DNA of 64,000 nucleotides from assembly GCA_030533445.1 (NCBI GenBank), contig CM060070.1:21704001-21768000 (forward strand). Direction: 5' to 3'. The notes under the pieces are model-generated. The model worked only from the letters and a program-made list of their open reading frames with translations, did no database searches and was not told the DNA's origin. Position numbers and translations under genes: made by a program. Source of the stretch: Cyprinodon diabolis. Its lineage: Eukaryota > Chordata > Actinopteri > Cyprinodontiformes > Cyprinodontidae. Position 1 is the stretch's first letter. Each line of letters opens with the position of its first letter. Positions 57,992 through 64,000 of the stretch are shown piece by piece.

Positions 57992-60900
57992 GAAGATAGT
58001 ATTGTGTTAGAACGGATTTGAAGTTTATTGAGTACTATTTGAGGAGATGAACAAAATGGATAGTGAATGTTTAAAATTTGATACATATCCTTTCAGTATT
58101 ATATGTCATTAAACTTGGTCTTACAGACTTGGGGTGTGAGATTGCATTTCTTGAGACACGTTTTTGAGATGTGTCAAATGGTATAAGACAGGGAGATCAG
58201 TTATGGAGTTACTGATGGATCAAAATGAATTATGGTCTTTCTAAATATGCCAAAAGCAGAGCTAAATAAGCAGGAGCATTGAGAATATTAATAATGGGGA
58301 GTTTAATTACTAATATTACACAGGTAAAAATATAAAAACAAAGATTGACCACGAGACAGAAAGAATAATACTATTTAGCAAAAAGGCTAAACACAGAAAT
58401 TCAATGATACATGATGAGCTACAGATCAAAGTCTGCCTACTTCAGGGAAGTGTCTTCAATCTTATTTTAAACATCATAATCATAAATCATTATTTGAAAA
58501 AAAACTTCTTTGGTCATTTTTTTGTGGATCATGGACTATTTTTGAAAAGGAAAAAGGTATTATGTTTATGAATAAATAGTTAAAGAGGGTATTTACTGTA
58601 ATTCAAGGAAAATCTCTGCTCCAAAATCTAGATTTATGCATTTTAGCTTAAAAGGAAAAACAGAGGAAGTAATATAAAAGAAAAGCACTACACTCAAGAC
58701 GGGAAAAAAGCCTCTCGGAGCTAGGCTAAGGATCGACTGCTGTTATATTGTTTATCTTTGCTGGAAAAAGAGATAATAATTGTGATTTATCATGATAAGA
58801 TTGATAAGGTTCTTAGTTTTGCTAAATCAAACATTATTTTTATCCCTTTTGGTTCCATGACAGCATCAATAACCATTAATATATTAAAAATAAATTAGCA
58901 CATTTGCACTATGTAATGTAACCGCCATAATGATGTAGACTATTTGATACGTTTTATTTTCAGAACAGTTTTTGTTTTTGTGATTTTTCTGATTGCACAC
59001 AGTGATGGATGTATAGCTGAAAACGCTGTGGCTTTTATTATTACAATAAATCCACAAAATACTTGATTCAATTTTAAGAGGTCCATATCACCCATCACTA
59101 AGCTTAGCTCTGCTGTGGCACTAAGTACGTAACCCTTTCACCTGGCTTCAGTCAGCCGTGTAGATAAGAGTCACTAATGTAGTTGCTGAGCTGTTGAGGC
59201 AGTGGGCTGTTTTGGTCCCAGCAGCAGAACAGACTGATAGCTGTCATCTATCTTAGGCCAATCACAGTAGTTACAGTGTGCTAAATGCGACCCTACCACC
59301 GGCTCACCCAGTGTTCCCACTCTTATATTGTCTCTTTGTATAAGCAGCAGAAGGATCCAGAGTTGCATTAAACTGTTTCATTTAATGCAAATTGGTAGAT
59401 TTGCATTTGTGCATGGGCCTCTTCCATATGTCCAATGTTGACATATCAAGTGCACCAATAAGACGAAAGCTGATTGGTTGGGCTGCATGATTTTAGTTGT
59501 GCACAGTTCAGTTTGACAGGAGTGATGGAAAAGAATTAAGACTTTAACACATTGAATTTATGACTTTAAGACCATTGGAAACCTTTGCCATAATCATCTC
59601 AAGGTTATATGTGAACTTGTTGCTAGTACATCTTTTTTATACTACAGCTTTCTAGGAATATACATGATTAGCGCTCTGTTACTGAAAATGTAAATGAAGT
59701 GAGATCCTGGTACTTAAAACATTTAATGGTATGGCAACAAGAATAATGGAGCAGTCACTTAAACCTGTTCTAGTGTCTGAATTGTTTATCTTGAAAACTG
59801 AAAGAGGAAGTATTTCCTTCCCAGACTAAATGACTGTTTTCTTATAGAACAAACAAAATGAATTTACTTTTTCAGGGCAGCAAGAGTGGAGGTTTAACCT
59901 TTCGCATTATATAAGATAAGATTGGAGTGCAGCAAAAAAAAGGAAATTCATGTAGACAAACCGTCTGGGAACAGGGTTTAAATTTATATTGATCTTTTTA
60001 TTCATCCATTAGAAACACAATGCATAAACAACAAGAAGCCTGCGCACGGTTTTACAATGGCCAGCAGCAAAATACATTCACAATGCTGAATATATTTAGA
60101 AGCAGATAATGACATCAGATTCATTTGATTATCAGTATAGCAAAGAAAACACAAAAGGTATAAGGAGGTATCTTTTACCTTTTTACTTTGCAAAAGGACT
60201 TGTTAATTATTCTCTTATCCCTGTAAGACTTTGTACTTCAGTATAATAAAGCATTAGTATTAGTATTATATTTTTGCCTTGTTATTCCAGTAAGTCAGAG
60301 AGGAATAAAGTTTAATTATGTTCATCGGTAAGACTGCATTTGCACAGTTTACATTATGTTTCTGCAACCTCCTGCTTATTTCTTCCAAAACATTCTCTAG
60401 TTGTAAACAATGCTGACACTACTGACAAGGGTCCTTATTTACCATAATAATAATAATATGAAATTAACTGTAGTAGCAGCTCAGACAGTAAGAAAAACAA
60501 AAAACCTCTTTTCTTTTAGTTTAATCACAACGCAACTTAGATTCGTAAAATGAACAAAGAATTTGTTGCATATTAACTGATACAGAACACATACATTAGA
60601 CAGCAATCAGGACAGGTAGGGATATCTGTTTTCATTTCAATGAGGAGCTACATAAGAGATAAAAGTTACACAATGTTGAACAAGTTTACAGCATTTTTCA
60701 GCTCAGAGCTTAAGAAACAAAACAAAGAAACAACAGTGCTCTGAGCAGGCAGCCCTTATCTAAAAAAACAGATTCTTGGGAATTTATAGACCTTTGTTCA
60801 GCGAGATTCATAGGCAAAGGCATCATGCGAACAAAAAGATAAGATGTACATCTCAGGCATTTAGTTTAAGGTGAACAAACTTGTTTCTAAAGAGCAAAAT

Positions 60901-63900
60901 CCAGATTTGCTCTTTAAAATAAAACTAAAGAACACTTTCCTGTCGGTTCAAGCTAACAGTCGTCTTACATGGCTATGTATTATGGTTGCTTATTTATCCA
61001 AGTTTTAAAATCCATTTCATAAATAACATTACCATAGTAAGTTCAAACACGTCTGATACAAGAAAAGTAAAGCAAACCCTGAACATTTCTTCCCTGGTTC
61101 AGTTCAACAGTAAAACCTGACATTAGAGGTATAATGGAGGATTTTCGAGAATTTTTGAAAACACAAAAAAAACACATGCAGAACCCTGTACCCAAGAGGG
61201 AACGTTTATTAAACATGTGCGAGAGCATGCACAAGCCCATTTCTCACGCTCTGTTTAAAAGTTGCTGTTTGCATCACTCATACAAGTTTACTTTCCAAAA
61301 GAAGATGAGCAGTTTTTCCACTTTGTGAGACTCGAGCACGTAGGACGGCCTTACTTAAACATATCACCAGAAAGATTGACAATTAGGAAGACAACTTATA
61401 TTGATGATCCACCTGGATAAAGAATATCCTCCAGTATACCTACAGGATCTTTAGACATAAAACTAATTCACAGATGGGGAATTTATCTCTATAGCACTGA
61501 TCCAGCTGTATTCTCTGTTTTTAATGTATTTAAGCAACAGAATCTTTGAGCTGTACTTCCTTAAAGCACAAACATTCTCTCCTTATCTAAAAACAATCTG
61601 AAGACACCGAGATGCATTTGTGCCTCAGACAAGCTAACCAGCATTTCTGGTTTTGGTGTGCCACATAAAGTAATTATGTAACTGCACTCATGTCAGCTGA
61701 ATATGGTGCAAAATGGATGTGTTTGAATCCCCTAAGGAAGTGAAGCACTCAACAAAAGTCAACATTGTTTCATCAAGCATCCACTCAAACATGTTTACTC
61801 TTACAGAGATGATTATTACTATTCTCTTAATGCCCCTATTCCCGTTTCCTGTTTATTTTCTCTTTTTTTGATGTATGCTGGAAGCATAAATCAAACAGTG
61901 AGAAGTTGAGGGAAAATTTTGAGAAATATCATCCTCTTATATGTATTGCTTTTGATGCATTTTGCTTTGTGTTTATTAGGATCAAGGTGCAGAATTCACA
62001 CTTTCTTGTTGCATCAAGGATTAACTACCCTTCTGGAAGAAGATTTTAAATCTCTGTGAGTGCCTGTTAATGGTCAGGTAAGCTGGAATAATCTAACAGC
62101 AGGTCGTTGCATCAGTCTTACTTACAGGCTCAAGTATCAGGTATGCAGAGGTGACTAAATCACATCAGTGCAGACAGCATGGCGGTGTGTGAGATTGAGG
62201 AACCAATTCTACGGGGTCAAAGCTGTGTCAATTCTCTACCAGTGGCGCACGTGGAGTACATATGATTTATGAAAACTGTGAAGCGCCTACAGCTGTTTTT
62301 ATTTTGCTTAAATGTTTTTTGGCAACCTGCTTTGTTTCAAATCTGCTATGTTGTATGCAAAGCAGTTATTAGCATTATTTTCTTGTGTTAATGTGTCTTC
62401 TTATTTCATTGACATAATGCAGATAGGCTGTAGCGTGAGACAAAATAAATGATGAGCATACAGTGTAATAAGTGTATTTATGGTACTATCCTAAATAAGG
62501 ATAAACATAAACATTGATCGCCATTGAGTGGAACTCTACATATTCTCATCTGATATTACCCTTGGGTGGACCTTGGATCAAATGTTCATACATAATTCAT
62601 GACTATATGTGGTGCAGTACAACAGGAAATTGCCCACAGTAAATATTGAATTGTATTTAACTACATCCATCTAGCACAGATTTTCCTTTAATTAATTCCA
62701 ATCCTTACACTTTTCTTGGTGGGATGTTTTTATGTCAGAGCTTCCACTGTGATATGCAGGGTTAGGGTCCTTTAAGAAAATCCCTCCAACTATAAGAAAC
62801 TGCAAATGACTGCAAGCATTACATTCATTAGTTTCCAGTGTGATTTGATCCTGAAGTGAAAAACACGTTTATATTCATTGTTTAAAACGTTAAAGCACAA
62901 AGATGCCAGTTCAAGTTCCTGTTAACTGCTGCAGAAGGCGGTCGTTTGCTAAAGATTAATGTTGCTAATGTAGAGCCACACACTCAGTTTTCAGATTAAT
63001 TCAGGTGGAAACTACTTACACAAACGTGAAAGCCACTTAGAAACAATAAAAATGAATCCTTCTTTACAAATTTTTTTTTCTTGTTTTTGTTAATTTAAAT
63101 TTAAATGATGTAATGAAATCCAGAGTGATAATATCTATCACACTGTAGTCACTGATAAAACGTTTTGATTCCTTTAACCTCTGAGTTTTTCCTCATCTAA
63201 GACGTCTTAAACAACATAGCATTTACAACTAGCACAAGATAAATACAGATCTGCTCTGTTTTTCTCAGCAAATGAGCAGTTCCTTGGAAACAGAAAAACA
63301 AACCCTCATCTTTCACATCCCATTCAGAGATAACGATTTCCGATAGGGTCATAATCACTGAGCATGGGTGTCTTCTCACAGTTAAAAGGCAAAGCCCAAA
63401 CCAGGCATGGATGATGGTGCACATTAACTTAATATGATTGGTCTTATGGAGGCAAAGATGTGGGTAAACTGACCTACAACCCAAAGGATAATATGACAAC
63501 AGGAATGTCAAAAGATGATCCTTCCTTTACCAGTCATAATGACATTATCTTCAGCTTACCTCATGCTACCTTTACCTAAATATCATAACAAGAAAATAGT
63601 TAAAACAGGTCAATTTTCAAACATGACCATTTTTATGTTGACATTAGGGTTGCTTGAATCAAGTCACTTCATTGATTCCTTCTGAGCCCTGTGAAAAAAT
63701 GCACTTTGTGTTTCGAAGGCTGCAAATAAACAAATCTGTTTAAAAGAAACATTGCTGTTTAACAAAATAAACCCTGCTGATTTTAAGAGAGAATGCAGTA
63801 CACTAAAACACACTCAAAAATACAAACATCTTGTTTAACATAAACATAAAATACAATATAACTTATCACACATTTAACATATAGCATATTTTCTTCTTTA

Positions 63901-64000
63901 TTCTCCAAGCACCTTTGTCAGTTGACCTTCCACATAATAAGTTACAGGAAAAGTCTAAAAAGACTAAAAGCATGGTAATTTTAAATATAGCCAAAGGTTT
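57992..64000. other. 6 kb non-coding stretch, nothing recognised
   Basis: No repeat ends, coding motifs or RNA genes could be supported. An AATAAA-type signal on the minus strand near 59995 could belong to a 3' untranslated region, but nothing upstream confirms a gene. The isolated frames at 61043-61240 and 63197-63511 show no conserved motif. Confidence 0.4.

Noticed and set aside
63197..63511. 104-codon minus-strand frame as a possible host exon
   Set aside because: No conserved motif, no splice-site support and no neighbouring exons.

Overview
The window reads as intergenic or intronic DNA from a teleost fish. It is AT-rich and rich in microsatellites, and almost every interpretable stretch is a transposable element or a relic of one. 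The fish assignment rests on four kinds of element: Tc1-type transposons with about 210-bp inverted repeats, a chromodomain Ty3/gypsy retrotransposon of the Tf1/sushi type, LINE2-type 3' tails (a GCGCTATATAAATAAA-like end followed by GAATT repeats), and a tRNA-type SINE with the usual fish tail. An acanthomorph such as a killifish or livebearer is a guess. No host protein-coding exon, tRNA or rRNA gene could be recognised.

Layout. 1-7 kb: unremarkable AT-rich DNA with a decayed LINE reverse-transcriptase fragment, two ATCC-linked repeats and an unclassified repeat. 7.0-8.6 kb: a structurally complete Tc1 transposon with an intact 340-residue transposase. 9.4-13.7 kb: two non-autonomous hAT elements, half of a TTAA-flanked MITE, and TA/ATCC microsatellites. 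14.5-20.3 kb: a full-length Ty3/gypsy chromovirus on the minus strand (LTR, gag, pol with protease, RT, RNase H, integrase and chromodomain, LTR), inserted in the terminus of an older Tc1-like element. 20.3-32 kb: mostly unclassified DNA with LINE2 tails, a SINE, small MITEs and an LTR relic. 32.2-33.1 kb: a foldback element with two 399-bp arms. 33.9-34.5 kb: a hAT relic. 34.7-39.1 kb: a second LTR retrotransposon on the plus strand, closely related at its ends and gag to the first, but with a 2.2-kb repeat-rich non-pol ORF where pol should be. 42.0-43.3 kb: a TTAA MITE with another palindromic element nested in it. 44.2-45.8 kb: a second intact Tc1 copy on the minus strand. 46-64 kb: microsatellites, two more LTR relics, a complete TTAA MITE, LINE2 remains, then about 6 kb with nothing recognised.

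How the parts relate. The two Tc1 copies encode transposases differing at 8 of 340 residues with all catalytic residues present, so this family was active recently. The two gypsy-type elements share LTR ends, the gag start codon lying inside the LTR terminus, and a transcript-start/primer-site complementarity that predicts self-primed reverse transcription. The second has no pol and would depend on a related element for enzymes. It is the best candidate in the window for something not yet described: a non-autonomous, gag-bearing chromovirus derivative carrying a long Pro/Glu/Arg-rich cargo frame built from three minisatellites.
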